From Moritella viscosa (GTDB lineage: Bacteria > Pseudomonadota > Gammaproteobacteria > Enterobacterales > Moritellaceae): DNA of 64,000 nt. The position numbers and the translations under genes were made by a program. The notes under the pieces were generated by a model. It had not been told where the DNA came from and ran no database searches. It saw only the letters and a program-made list of their open reading frames with translations. Shown in pieces: positions 18,734 to 26,391 of this stretch. The number at the start of each line of letters is the position of its first letter. Position 1 is the stretch's first letter. Location of the stretch: the NCBI GenBank assembly GCA_000953735.1, contig LN554852.1:3545846-3609845 (forward strand), in the 5' to 3' direction.

Positions 18734-18848
18734 CTAAAAGTGCCACTGTAAATAAACTGTTTGATAGTTACTGCCACCTTTAATACGCCCAAACACCGAG
18801 CTACTTTCAAAAATACCTAAACGCCAGCGTGATCCCAATTCTTTTCGA
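18734..18848 (-). pseudogene. C-terminal remnant of an outer-membrane barrel gene
   Basis: Directly after the stop of the Lcl-domain gene, the minus strand reads as about 37 residues (RRKELGSRWRLGIFESSS, then VFGRIKGGSNYQTVYLQWHF, then stop). The last strand with alternating aromatic residues and a terminal Phe is what a beta-barrel C-terminus looks like. An in-frame stop at the upstream edge means no start codon and no complete gene. I could not name the family. Confidence 0.45.
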
Positions 18849-18858
18849 CGCTATCTAA

Positions 18859-19434
18859 CTAATCATATTCTTGCTGACAAGCTTCATCACAAGTTCGAAC
18901 TAAACGTACTGTTAAACGCTCGCCATTCGAAATGTCATATAGTAATCCATTTTGAAATTCGACTTGCCAAGCTTTACTTGGGTTGCCATTACTTGGTGTA
19001 CTCGACCAAGATTTAGATACCGCTGGAGATAAAGGGTGATTGGGAAAGATGGATTTATTTAAGCTTGGCTCTTCGCATGCTGTTTCTATAATACTGTAAA
19101 GCTCTTTAATATTAGGTAATCGCCAATCAGTATGGCCATCATTTGTAGCATTAAATGCAGCAGGTTCCATCATTGCTTCCCACGATGTAAAATAACGAAC
19201 CGTACCGTTCTGACATCGATTACCCGTTAGACCGAGAACACAAGTTTGCCATTCTAAGCGGGTTGCTTTATCAAACAAAAACCCTTCCCTAGTATTAACA
19301 AAACGTTGATTTGGTGTTGATATCTCAGCATTCTCATTACAGCGTTGATCGAGTCCTTTGGCAGCCATCGACATCACTAATAATAAAATAGTGCTAGTAA
19401 TAAGTAATATACGCCGGGTTATATTAAAGATCAT
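18859..19434 (-). CDS. Secreted Lcl-domain (DUF1566) protein
   Basis: 191 aa from the third in-frame ATG (19434), which lies 8 nt after AAGGA; the first ATG at 19443 touches the ribosome site and is less likely. A hydrophobic leader (ILLITSTILLLVMSMAA) suggests export. The DUF1566/Lcl C-terminal domain covers about residues 50-185: LFDKATRLEWQTC, DWRLPNIKELYSII and RLTVRLVRTC. Such domains, named after a Legionella collagen-like adhesin, are C-type-lectin-like. The function here is unknown. A paralogue lies just upstream. Confidence 0.8.
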   Translation of the reverse strand: MIFNITRRILLITSTILLLVMSMAAKGLDQRCNENAEISTPNQRFVNTREGFLFDKATRLEWQTCVLGLTGNRCQNGTVRYFTSWEAMMEPAAFNATNDGHTDWRLPNIKELYSIIETACEEPSLNKSIFPNHPLSPAVSKSWSSTPSNGNPSKAWQVEFQNGLLYDISNGERLTVRLVRTCDEACQQEYD

Positions 19435-19493
19435 CATTAACATCCTTTTATGACAACTAAATAGCTTATATCAAAGTATTTAATTACTGATTT

Positions 19494-20213
19494 TTATTGC
19501 AAACTTTGACTACGAACTAAACGTACAGCCCTTGGGATATTGGTTAAATTCCCCTGGATATTACCGTATAAAAAATTAACCATCCAAGCTGATTCTAAAT
19601 CGTCAATATCAATATCAGCAGTCCAATAATAATGATTTTGAGTATGAGGAAAAAACACAGTCTCAACGGCAGGTATTATTTGCGAATAATTGATAATACT
19701 TTGTAGTTCTAAACGAGTGGGTAAACGCCAATCATTGTAACCACACCAATCGAGATCGTTCATAGCGATTTTGAATTTTTCAGTGTCACAGCTACTACTA
19801 TCGACACAAATACCACCATTTTCGGTAACACCATGACCATTAAAGTCAGCATCACTCGATTTAAACCACGAATAAATATAGTCAGCATCATTAACATGGC
19901 CACTACCAATCACCGATTTAACTTCCCACATCAATTGTGTTTTATTATCTAAAACACAAAACCATTCAGGTGAATCCTCAGCCATGCTCACGCCCCCAGA
20001 TCCTATTTTGGTAAAATCTAGAAAGTCTTCTAACCGATTCTGCTTATCATCAAGACGGAGTCCAGCGGGGTTTAAATTAAGTCGTATGACATAATCAGGC
20101 AGCAAAACAGCGCCCCCCTCACCGGGGTAACTATTCCGCTCAACGTTACCATCACTGCCAGTGGGGCAACCCGTCAATAACAAACAGCTTAAAAACATAG
20201 CTATATATTTCAT
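19494..20213 (-). CDS. Lcl-domain (DUF1566) lipoprotein
   Basis: 239 aa from the ATG at 20213; a frame extension to 20225 would need TTG. The lipobox LLTGC at residues 12-16 marks a lipoprotein. The Lcl core appears as WFCVLDNKTQLMWEVK, LDWCGYNDWRLPTRLELQSI and PRAVRLVRS. It precedes the other Lcl gene by 59 nt on the same strand, so they are a tandem paralogous pair, probably co-transcribed. Role unknown; surface binding is plausible. Confidence 0.8.
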   Translation of the reverse strand: MKYIAMFLSCLLLTGCPTGSDGNVERNSYPGEGGAVLLPDYVIRLNLNPAGLRLDDKQNRLEDFLDFTKIGSGGVSMAEDSPEWFCVLDNKTQLMWEVKSVIGSGHVNDADYIYSWFKSSDADFNGHGVTENGGICVDSSSCDTEKFKIAMNDLDWCGYNDWRLPTRLELQSIINYSQIIPAVETVFFPHTQNHYYWTADIDIDDLESAWMVNFLYGNIQGNLTNIPRAVRLVRSQSLQ

Positions 20214-20291
20214 ATAAAGAATCAAAAATGTGACATGTATCGAAGTTTAGATTACAAATATTAATTAATCCGCAAAAAAACCACCAATCAA

Positions 20292-20306
20292 TAGACGACC
20301 GGTCTA
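20292..20306 (+). promoter_or_regulatory. TetR-type operator 1 upstream of curA-like gene
   Basis: TAGACGACCGGTCTA is an inverted repeat (TAGAC/GTCTA) of the kind bound by NemR/AcuR-like TetR repressors. A second copy with the same spacing lies 70 bp downstream. Confidence 0.6.
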
Positions 20307-20361
20307 CTAGAGCGTATTGTTAACGCATTAGAAATACATCACGCTTTTTACATCTAATTAA

Positions 20362-20376
20362 AAGACGATCGGTCAT
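20362..20376 (+). promoter_or_regulatory. TetR-type operator 2 upstream of curA-like gene
   Basis: AAGACGATCGGTCAT shares AGACGAYCGGTC with operator 1 and lies 37 bp before the start codon, a position suited to repression. Confidence 0.6.
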
Positions 20377-20412
20377 ACAGTATCGTAAACGACTTAAAAA
20401 TAAGGATCTTCT

Positions 20413-21444
20413 ATGCCTCAATCGCATTCAATTAATCGCCGTATTACACTTGCTTCACGTCCTGTTGGCGCACCGACATCAACCAACTTTAGTCTTCAAG
20501 AAACTGTCATACCTTCTCCTGAAACAGGTGAAATATTATTACGAACAAACTATTTATCACTTGATCCTTACATGCGCGGCCGTATGAATGCTGGTGCATC
20601 TTACGCCGAGCCTGTCGATATTGACGGTACTATGGTTGGTGCTACAGTGTGCCAAATTGTGAGCTCTTTACACCCCGATTATCAAGTCGGAGAGTGGGTT
20701 CTTGCTTATACAGGCTGGCAAGATTATGGCATTTCAGACGGTGAAGGTCTTATAAAGCTAGGCGTAGAGCCAACTAATCCCTCTTATGCGCTTGGGATCT
20801 TAGGTATGCCTGGATTTACTGCTTATATGGGACTATTAGATATTGGTCAGCCTAAATCAGGTGATACGCTTGTTGTTGCTGCAGCAACCGGCCCTGTAGG
20901 AGCAACAGTCGGCCAGATTGGTAAATTAAAAGGCTGCTACGTGGTCGGTATCGCAGGCGGAGCAGAGAAGTGTAAATATGCTGAAGACGTATTAGGTTTT
21001 GATAAGTGTGTTGACCATAAAGCTGACGACTTTGATGCACAATTACAAGCTGCTTGCCCTAACGGCATTGATGTTTACTTTGAAAATGTTGGCGGTAAAG
21101 TATTTGATAGTGTCCTCCCCCAACTAAATACTGGCGCACGTGTTCCCGTTTGTGGTTTAGTATCGCAGTACAATGCAACAGAATTACCATCAGGACCTGA
21201 TCGTTTATCACTATTAATGGGCACCTTGTTGGTCAAACGTTTCAAGATGCAAGGTTTCATTATTTTTGATGATTACGCACATCGCTATAACGAATTTTTT
21301 GAACAGATGATGATGTGGTTACAATCGGGTGAAATTAAATACCGAGAGCATATGATTGACGGTTTAGAAAACGCACCATCAGCATTCACCGGTATGCTAC
21401 AAGGTGAAAACTTCGGTAAACTTGTAGTAAATGTGGCTAAATAA
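20413..21444 (+). CDS. curA: NADPH-dependent enone/curcumin reductase (zinc-free MDR family)
   Basis: 343 aa, soluble. The start (INRRITLASRPVGAPT) and LLRTNYLSLDPYMRGRM follow E. coli CurA/YncB and the leukotriene B4 dehydrogenase family. The NADPH-binding Rossmann loop is AATGPVGATVGQ at about residues 157-168. There are no zinc ligands, as is normal in this branch. It reduces C=C bonds of alpha,beta-unsaturated ketones. TetR-type operators lie upstream and a glutathione S-transferase gene follows after 9 nt, so the operon looks like reactive-electrophile detoxification. Confidence 0.88.
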   Translation: MPQSHSINRRITLASRPVGAPTSTNFSLQETVIPSPETGEILLRTNYLSLDPYMRGRMNAGASYAEPVDIDGTMVGATVCQIVSSLHPDYQVGEWVLAYTGWQDYGISDGEGLIKLGVEPTNPSYALGILGMPGFTAYMGLLDIGQPKSGDTLVVAAATGPVGATVGQIGKLKGCYVVGIAGGAEKCKYAEDVLGFDKCVDHKADDFDAQLQAACPNGIDVYFENVGGKVFDSVLPQLNTGARVPVCGLVSQYNATELPSGPDRLSLLMGTLLVKRFKMQGFIIFDDYAHRYNEFFEQMMMWLQSGEIKYREHMIDGLENAPSAFTGMLQGENFGKLVVNVAK

Positions 21445-21453
21445 GAGGTTAAA

Positions 21454-22077
21454 ATGATTAAATTACACCATTTAAATAAATCACGTTCTAAACGTATCAT
21501 TTGGCTATTAGAAGAATTAGGTGCTGATTATGAAATCATCGCTTACCAGCGTGATAGCCAAACTTTCTTAGCGCCACCAGAGCTAAAAGCAATTCATCCA
21601 CTAGGTAAATCGCCAGTGATCGAAGATGATGGGGTCGTAATTGCTGAGTCAGGCGCAATCACAGAATACCTTATTAATAAGTATGCAGCTGACAAACTCG
21701 CACCAAAGCAGTTATCACAAGAGTATGTCGATTATTCGCAATGGATCCATTTTGCTGAGAGTTCTGCTATTTTACCGCTTTTGCTGAAAATGTTTGTTGA
21801 AAAGGATGGCTGTCAAACAAACTTTATGGCGGCTTACGCTGATATCGAAATAGCAAAAGTAATTAGTTATTTCGATGAGTCCTTAGCAAATAAAACTTAC
21901 CTTGTTGGAGAGCAATTAACTGGGGCTGATATCATGATGTCATTTATTGTTGAAATCTTAGCAAATAATAATGTACTTGATAATTTTGTTCATCTTTCCC
22001 GCTACAACAAACAACTTCACTCTCACGCGAGTTTATTAAAAGCGATAGAGATTGAAGCTAAGTACGAAACTAGCTGA
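21454..22077 (+). CDS. Glutathione S-transferase
   Basis: 207 aa. The N-terminal thioredoxin-fold domain shows IKLHHLNKSRSKRIIWLLEE and the glutathione-site PLGKSPVIEDDGVVIAESGAI with its cis-Pro and ES pair. A helical C-terminal domain follows, with LVGEQLTGADIMMSF. It conjugates glutathione to electrophiles in the cytoplasm. It lies 9 nt after the enone reductase, clearly one operon, with a terminator behind it. Confidence 0.9.
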   Translation: MIKLHHLNKSRSKRIIWLLEELGADYEIIAYQRDSQTFLAPPELKAIHPLGKSPVIEDDGVVIAESGAITEYLINKYAADKLAPKQLSQEYVDYSQWIHFAESSAILPLLLKMFVEKDGCQTNFMAAYADIEIAKVISYFDESLANKTYLVGEQLTGADIMMSFIVEILANNNVLDNFVHLSRYNKQLHSHASLLKAIEIEAKYETS

Positions 22078-22112
22078 TTTAGTTCTGATAATAGTCAATA
22101 GATAAAATACCG

Positions 22113-22147
22113 AAAAACCCTAATAACTTGTTATCAGGGTTTTTTAT
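22113..22147 (+). terminator. Terminator of the curA-GST operon
   Basis: The stem AAAACCCTAATAA / TTATCAGGGTTTT has one mismatch and is followed by a T run. It also faces the convergent beta-helix gene and may serve both. Confidence 0.8.
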
Positions 22148-22165
22148 CTTATGGCAATCAACTAA

Positions 22166-23779
22166 TTAATCATATTGACGAGAAAACTCCCCGCTACAGT
22201 CATCGCCAATCAGATAGTTACCAGACGATTTTAATATCACCTGATAATTACCATCGGATAAATTTTTAGCCCCAATATCAAATGTCCAGCCATTACCACC
22301 TAGCATTAATTTATTACCATAACTACTCGTACAGATCTCCATTAATTGGGAATGTGAAGCAGAAGCACTTGAATCTAAATATTGATCATTATAAGTAACT
22401 TCGAGTACAGGAGGCTTAACATCTGTTCTTTCATTACCGAAATCATCAACAAGCGCAATGTCAAGATTCAGAGCCATATCATCGCCCAATAAAGGCTTAC
22501 CGGTAATTAACGCGGGTTGACAGGATAAAGTATCTATAACACTCGAATCGACCCCTTGTGAACCTAATGGTTGACCCAATGTACTTGCCGTTAATGCCCA
22601 ACTTGCGGGGCTGAACAAATACACATTACTTAGCTCAGGATCATCTTCAAACAACTGCGTAAAAGTTAAATTTTCATTTACTAGTACCTTAAAATTATTG
22701 ACTGCAACGTGTGTTAACTGATTTTGTGTGTAAGATTGGTTTTTCGCGTCAATACCGACAGAGTTCAACTTATAGTTACCATAAAATAATGAGTTAATAA
22801 CACTATTATTGGTACTTGGACCACCCATTTCAGAAAACCAAACACCACGCGAGGCGTTGACTGATGTATGCTGTGAAATAATATTATCCGATGATCGATA
22901 AAGTAAAATAGAAATACCATAACCTTCAAAATCATCAGTAAAGTAATCTAGATTATTTTCCACGGTGTTGTTATTTGAATTAGTACTAAAATATAAATTT
23001 TCATGGGTATTATCCCAGAAGGTATTATGTTCAATCAGGTTATTCAAACCTTGTGATAAACTGATACCCCATGTATTTTGGTAAGATGTATTGTAAGCAA
23101 CATAGTTATCATTACCTTGAATATTTATACCGCCACGGTTTCGCATCAAATCCTCATGACCATTACTATAAATAGTATTGTTCAACACATGCATATCTGA
23201 GCTCCAATATCCAACCGTGATACCATTACCGTTATCTGAGTTTGCAATGTTGTTACGAGCAATACCGCCACTTACATTATGCAGCCATAAGTCGTTACCA
23301 TTATTATTAAATACATTATCTTCAATAATAAAATCTTCACGTTGATCCGCTTTTGTATGTAGCACAAATAAGCCATAAATCGCATTTTTAAATTCAGAAT
23401 TCCGAACAATTACAGATTTTCGAGCACCAGTAGAAACAAGCTTATTCGACACGCCTTCACCATCAAATGTTATCCCGTCGATCACAATACCATCGCGGCC
23501 TATATGTAATATGCCTTGATATGCGGATCCAGAACCTGTTAACGTCGGTGATTGACCGGGTTCAGCTCTAATCGTTAAATTATTTTTATAAACATTTAAC
23601 CCTTCGACATAGGTTCGACTATCTGTAAATACAAGTTCATCACCCGATGTGGCCGCTTGGTATGCACTGCCTAAACTATCAAACTCAGAAAATTCACCAA
23701 TTTCTAATATTTCAGCATGTATATTTCCAATCGAAAATATCCACATGATCATTACAAACATGTACTTACATAAATCCAT
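22166..23779 (-). CDS. Secreted right-handed parallel beta-helix protein
   Basis: 537 aa from the ATG at 23779, which has AGGGA 7 nt upstream and gives a signal peptide ending GNIHA. From about residue 70 to 330 there are regular coils rich in Asn and Ile (for example ITFDGEG, IIEDNVFNNNGND, NNLIEHNTFWDN), the mark of NosD/pectate-lyase-like beta-helices. The C-terminal 130 residues look like a separate beta-sandwich. No lyase catalytic set is evident. It might bind or cut a polysaccharide outside the cell; substrate unknown. It stands alone. Confidence 0.75.
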   Translation of the reverse strand: MDLCKYMFVMIMWIFSIGNIHAEILEIGEFSEFDSLGSAYQAATSGDELVFTDSRTYVEGLNVYKNNLTIRAEPGQSPTLTGSGSAYQGILHIGRDGIVIDGITFDGEGVSNKLVSTGARKSVIVRNSEFKNAIYGLFVLHTKADQREDFIIEDNVFNNNGNDLWLHNVSGGIARNNIANSDNGNGITVGYWSSDMHVLNNTIYSNGHEDLMRNRGGINIQGNDNYVAYNTSYQNTWGISLSQGLNNLIEHNTFWDNTHENLYFSTNSNNNTVENNLDYFTDDFEGYGISILLYRSSDNIISQHTSVNASRGVWFSEMGGPSTNNSVINSLFYGNYKLNSVGIDAKNQSYTQNQLTHVAVNNFKVLVNENLTFTQLFEDDPELSNVYLFSPASWALTASTLGQPLGSQGVDSSVIDTLSCQPALITGKPLLGDDMALNLDIALVDDFGNERTDVKPPVLEVTYNDQYLDSSASASHSQLMEICTSSYGNKLMLGGNGWTFDIGAKNLSDGNYQVILKSSGNYLIGDDCSGEFSRQYD

Positions 23780-23945
23780 GGTAATTTCCCTACATACAAG
23801 GCGATGAATCATCAAATGAAGTGAAACATGCTATTTGAAGTTATACGTAAGTTTAGACTAGAATTATAAACGTGCTCCAGATCACATTTACTAATCGACT
23901 AACAACAGAATAAGTTATTTATAATCATCTATAAATGAACAATTA

Positions 23946-24317
23946 TTATTTTTCAATATAGGCGGGTTCATCCAATTCCAATTGTAATTTTTTGGTCAAT
24001 TTACTCACAACTAAAGCATAAGATTGACCCGCTAAGTTTTCAATCATCCCTGCTGGCACATCTCCTTTAAGCTTTACCGTTATCCAATGTCTTTTGTTCA
24101 TATGATAACCGAGACTAATCGCCATAAATTCATCTACCAACACCTCAACATCACTCGGGTGAGCCTTAAAATTTACACTGCATCCAGCTTCATTTTTTGT
24201 CAAAAGAGCAAACATCTTACCCATCACTTTATAAACCAATACATCAGGTCCAAAGGGATAGTCTTGCTGGGCAGCTTTTAAATTATGAAGGTAATGCTCT
24301 AAGTGCACTTGTTCCAT
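23946..24317 (-). CDS. MmcQ/YjbR family protein
   Basis: 123 aa, soluble. The pattern YPFGPDVLVYKVMGKMFALL and later HMNKRHWITVKL match the MmcQ/YjbR family (PF04237), a cyclase/CyaY-like double-wing fold said to bind DNA. Length fits. It reads away from the zinc operon, and the two are separated by about 200 bp carrying Zur-like boxes. No clear functional link. Confidence 0.85.
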   Translation of the reverse strand: MEQVHLEHYLHNLKAAQQDYPFGPDVLVYKVMGKMFALLTKNEAGCSVNFKAHPSDVEVLVDEFMAISLGYHMNKRHWITVKLKGDVPAGMIENLAGQSYALVVSKLTKKLQLELDEPAYIEK

Positions 24318-24432
24318 CTCATTATCATCCTTAGTATATTATTTACTAACTTTATGCCAGGTGATTGGCATAAGCTCAGTATCACAGCCAGCTTGTGTAA
24401 ACTCAAGTGAGGCTAAACATGAATAATTGCTT

Positions 24433-24447
24433 TGTTATAACATAACA
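24433..24447. promoter_or_regulatory. Zur-like box 1, znu operon
   Basis: TGTTATAACATAACA has perfect arms TGTTAT/ATAACA around 3 nt, similar to gammaproteobacterial Zur sites. The identical 15-mer occurs at 29555-29569 before the DUF1007 gene. Confidence 0.7.
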
Positions 24448-24467
24448 TTATTCTTGCACACTTATAT

Positions 24468-24482
24468 TGTTATGTTATAACA
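24468..24482. promoter_or_regulatory. Zur-like box 2, znu operon
   Basis: TGTTATGTTATAACA is the reverse complement of box 1 and lies 40 bp before the micro-ORF, so zinc repression of the whole znu operon is likely. Confidence 0.7.
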
Positions 24483-24522
24483 TTGCCACACATTCAATTG
24501 AAGTATTACAAATCGATATAAA

Positions 24523-24678
24523 ATGCCAGCATTATCATCTTATACACCAGAAAATAGTCATGCAGTAAATCAAAGACAGCGATTATCTTTACTGCTATGT
24601 AGTCTATTCTCACGTCTTGCTATCTCCATCATCATCACTGTTTCTCTGTGGTTTACTCTGTTTAAATTCATAGGGTAA
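24523..24678 (+). CDS. 51-aa single-helix membrane micro-ORF leading the znu operon
   Basis: An ATG at 24523 opens 51 codons ending 5 nt before znuC. The first 20 residues are polar (MPALSSYTPENSHAVNQRQR), and residues 21-50 form one hydrophobic helix (LSLLLCSLFSRLAISIIITV, then SLWFTLFKFI). It lies just downstream of two Zur-like boxes and fits tightly against znuC, which argues for translation. The ribosome site is weak, which argues against. I do not recognise a family. It could be a small partner of the zinc transporter or a leader. Confidence 0.55.
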   Translation: MPALSSYTPENSHAVNQRQRLSLLLCSLFSRLAISIIITVSLWFTLFKFIG

Positions 24679-24683
24679 TAACC

Positions 24684-25490
24684 ATGATCAAAATAAATAA
24701 TTTAAGCGTTTCTTATCAGCAAAACCTCGCACTTAGCCATATAACAACCACCATTGACAGTGGGGACTTAGTCGCGATTGTAGGTCCTAACGGTGCCGGA
24801 AAATCAACCTTATTAAAAAGTATAATGCAACAAATCACCGTTGAATCAGGCTCTATTGAACTTGGTCGGTTGAGTTTGAAAAACATTGCTTACTTGCCAC
24901 AAAGTAATCAAATAGACCGAAAATTTCCAATAACAGTGACTGAATTTGTTTCTGCTGGTGCTTGGCAACGCTGTAATTTCTGGCGAGTATTTAGTCGTAA
25001 CGAACAGCATTTATTACAACAAGCATTAGCCAAAGTAGATTTAGAAAATATGGCTGGACGTCAAATTAGTCAGCTATCTGGAGGTCAATTCCAGCGCATG
25101 TTATTTGCACGTATGTTATTACAAGACGCCGATATTCTGTTACTTGACGAACCATTCGGTGGCATTGATGCACAAACGACTGAATTATTAATAAGCGTGA
25201 TTCAGGAGTGTCAGCAACAAGGTAAAACAGTTATCGCCGTGATCCACGATCTAGCCTTAGTACAGCGATACTTTCCAACCACATTACTTGTTGCAACCAA
25301 TTTAATTGCCTCAGGTAAAACAGCTAATGTATTAACTCAAAAGTATTTATTACAAGCGGGTTATCAGCATTTTGCTCACTGTGCTGTGCATAATACGCTT
25401 AATAATCCTTTTCATAACATCCCAGACAACAGCACTAACGAAAATGCAGTGACTTCTTTGTCAGCGAATATCGAGAGTCAAGCATCATGA
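24684..25490 (+). CDS. znuC: Zinc ABC transporter, ATP-binding subunit
   Basis: 268 aa. Walker A GPNGAGKST (residues 33-41), signature LSGGQFQRM near residue 132, Walker B ILLLDEPFGG and the switch His in VIAVIHD. It belongs to the metal-type ABC family (ZnuC/MntA). It is placed as the ATPase for the downstream permease and binding protein, overlapping the permease gene by 4 nt. The long C-terminal tail after residue 220 is variable. Zinc rather than manganese is inferred from Zur-like boxes and the His-rich binding protein. Confidence 0.92.
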   Translation: MIKINNLSVSYQQNLALSHITTTIDSGDLVAIVGPNGAGKSTLLKSIMQQITVESGSIELGRLSLKNIAYLPQSNQIDRKFPITVTEFVSAGAWQRCNFWRVFSRNEQHLLQQALAKVDLENMAGRQISQLSGGQFQRMLFARMLLQDADILLLDEPFGGIDAQTTELLISVIQECQQQGKTVIAVIHDLALVQRYFPTTLLVATNLIASGKTANVLTQKYLLQAGYQHFAHCAVHNTLNNPFHNIPDNSTNENAVTSLSANIESQAS

Positions 25491-26347
25491 GTGCACAGTT
25501 ACACGAATTATTTATCGCCCCTTTTTCTGAGTTTGTATTTATGCAACGGGCATTATGGGGGATTATCGTACTCAGTATTAGCGCGACACCGGTTGGCGTA
25601 TTCTTAACTCTTAGACGTATGAGCCTAACCGGCGATGCAATGGCACATGCCATCTTACCAGGTGCTGCGATTGGTTTTCTTATTTCAGGTTTATCTGTCA
25701 CGGCCATGACGATTGGCGGTATTGTTGCCGGTTGCATTGTCGCTGTATTAGCTGGCATGGTGGCCCGACATTCAAATGCTGAAGAAGATTCAAGCTTAGC
25801 CGCCTTCTATCTACTTTCGCTCGCGATCGGGGTATTAATCATTTCGTCCAATGGCAGCAATGTGGATTTATTGCATGTACTATTCGGCTCAACACTCGCG
25901 CTCAATGATGATGCCTTAATACTACTCACCGTTATCGCCACAATCTCTATTTTAACACTCGCGATACTGTATCGTCCTCTAGTCATGGAGTGTGTTGACC
26001 CTCACTTTTTTAAAACTATCAGCAAATTGAGTGCCGTTGCTCACTATGGATTTTTGCTACTGGTCGTACTTAATTTGGTCGCTGGTTTTCATGCATTAGG
26101 TACATTAATGGCGGTTGGTTTAATGATCCTACCCGCAGCGATTGCTCGCTTTTGGTCTAACCGCTTAGGTGGCATGTTGTTAATAGCTTTCATCACAGCA
26201 GTAATCAGTGGCTATTTCGGTCTATTTCTTTCTTACCACGCAAGTTTAGCAACCAGTCCCGCAATTGTACTGGTACTCGGCATACTTTATATAATTTCAT
26301 TAATATTTGGCCGTCAAGGCGGATTACTCTTTAAAAATAACAGCTAA
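25487..26347 (+). CDS. znuB: Zinc ABC transporter, permease subunit
   Basis: 286 aa with about 8 hydrophobic helices. The family block RRMSLTGDAMAHAILPGAAI at residues 44-63 and ALGTLMAVGLMILPAAIARF near residue 204 are typical of ABC-3 (ZnuB/MntB) permeases. It overlaps znuC by 4 nt (ATGA), so the two are coupled. It forms the inner-membrane channel that takes Zn2+ from ZnuA. Confidence 0.93.
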   Translation: MSAQLHELFIAPFSEFVFMQRALWGIIVLSISATPVGVFLTLRRMSLTGDAMAHAILPGAAIGFLISGLSVTAMTIGGIVAGCIVAVLAGMVARHSNAEEDSSLAAFYLLSLAIGVLIISSNGSNVDLLHVLFGSTLALNDDALILLTVIATISILTLAILYRPLVMECVDPHFFKTISKLSAVAHYGFLLLVVLNLVAGFHALGTLMAVGLMILPAAIARFWSNRLGGMLLIAFITAVISGYFGLFLSYHASLATSPAIVLVLGILYIISLIFGRQGGLLFKNNS

Positions 26348-26391
26348 TAATAACTCTACGCGTTAATATCTAGCTATATAAGGACAATAAT

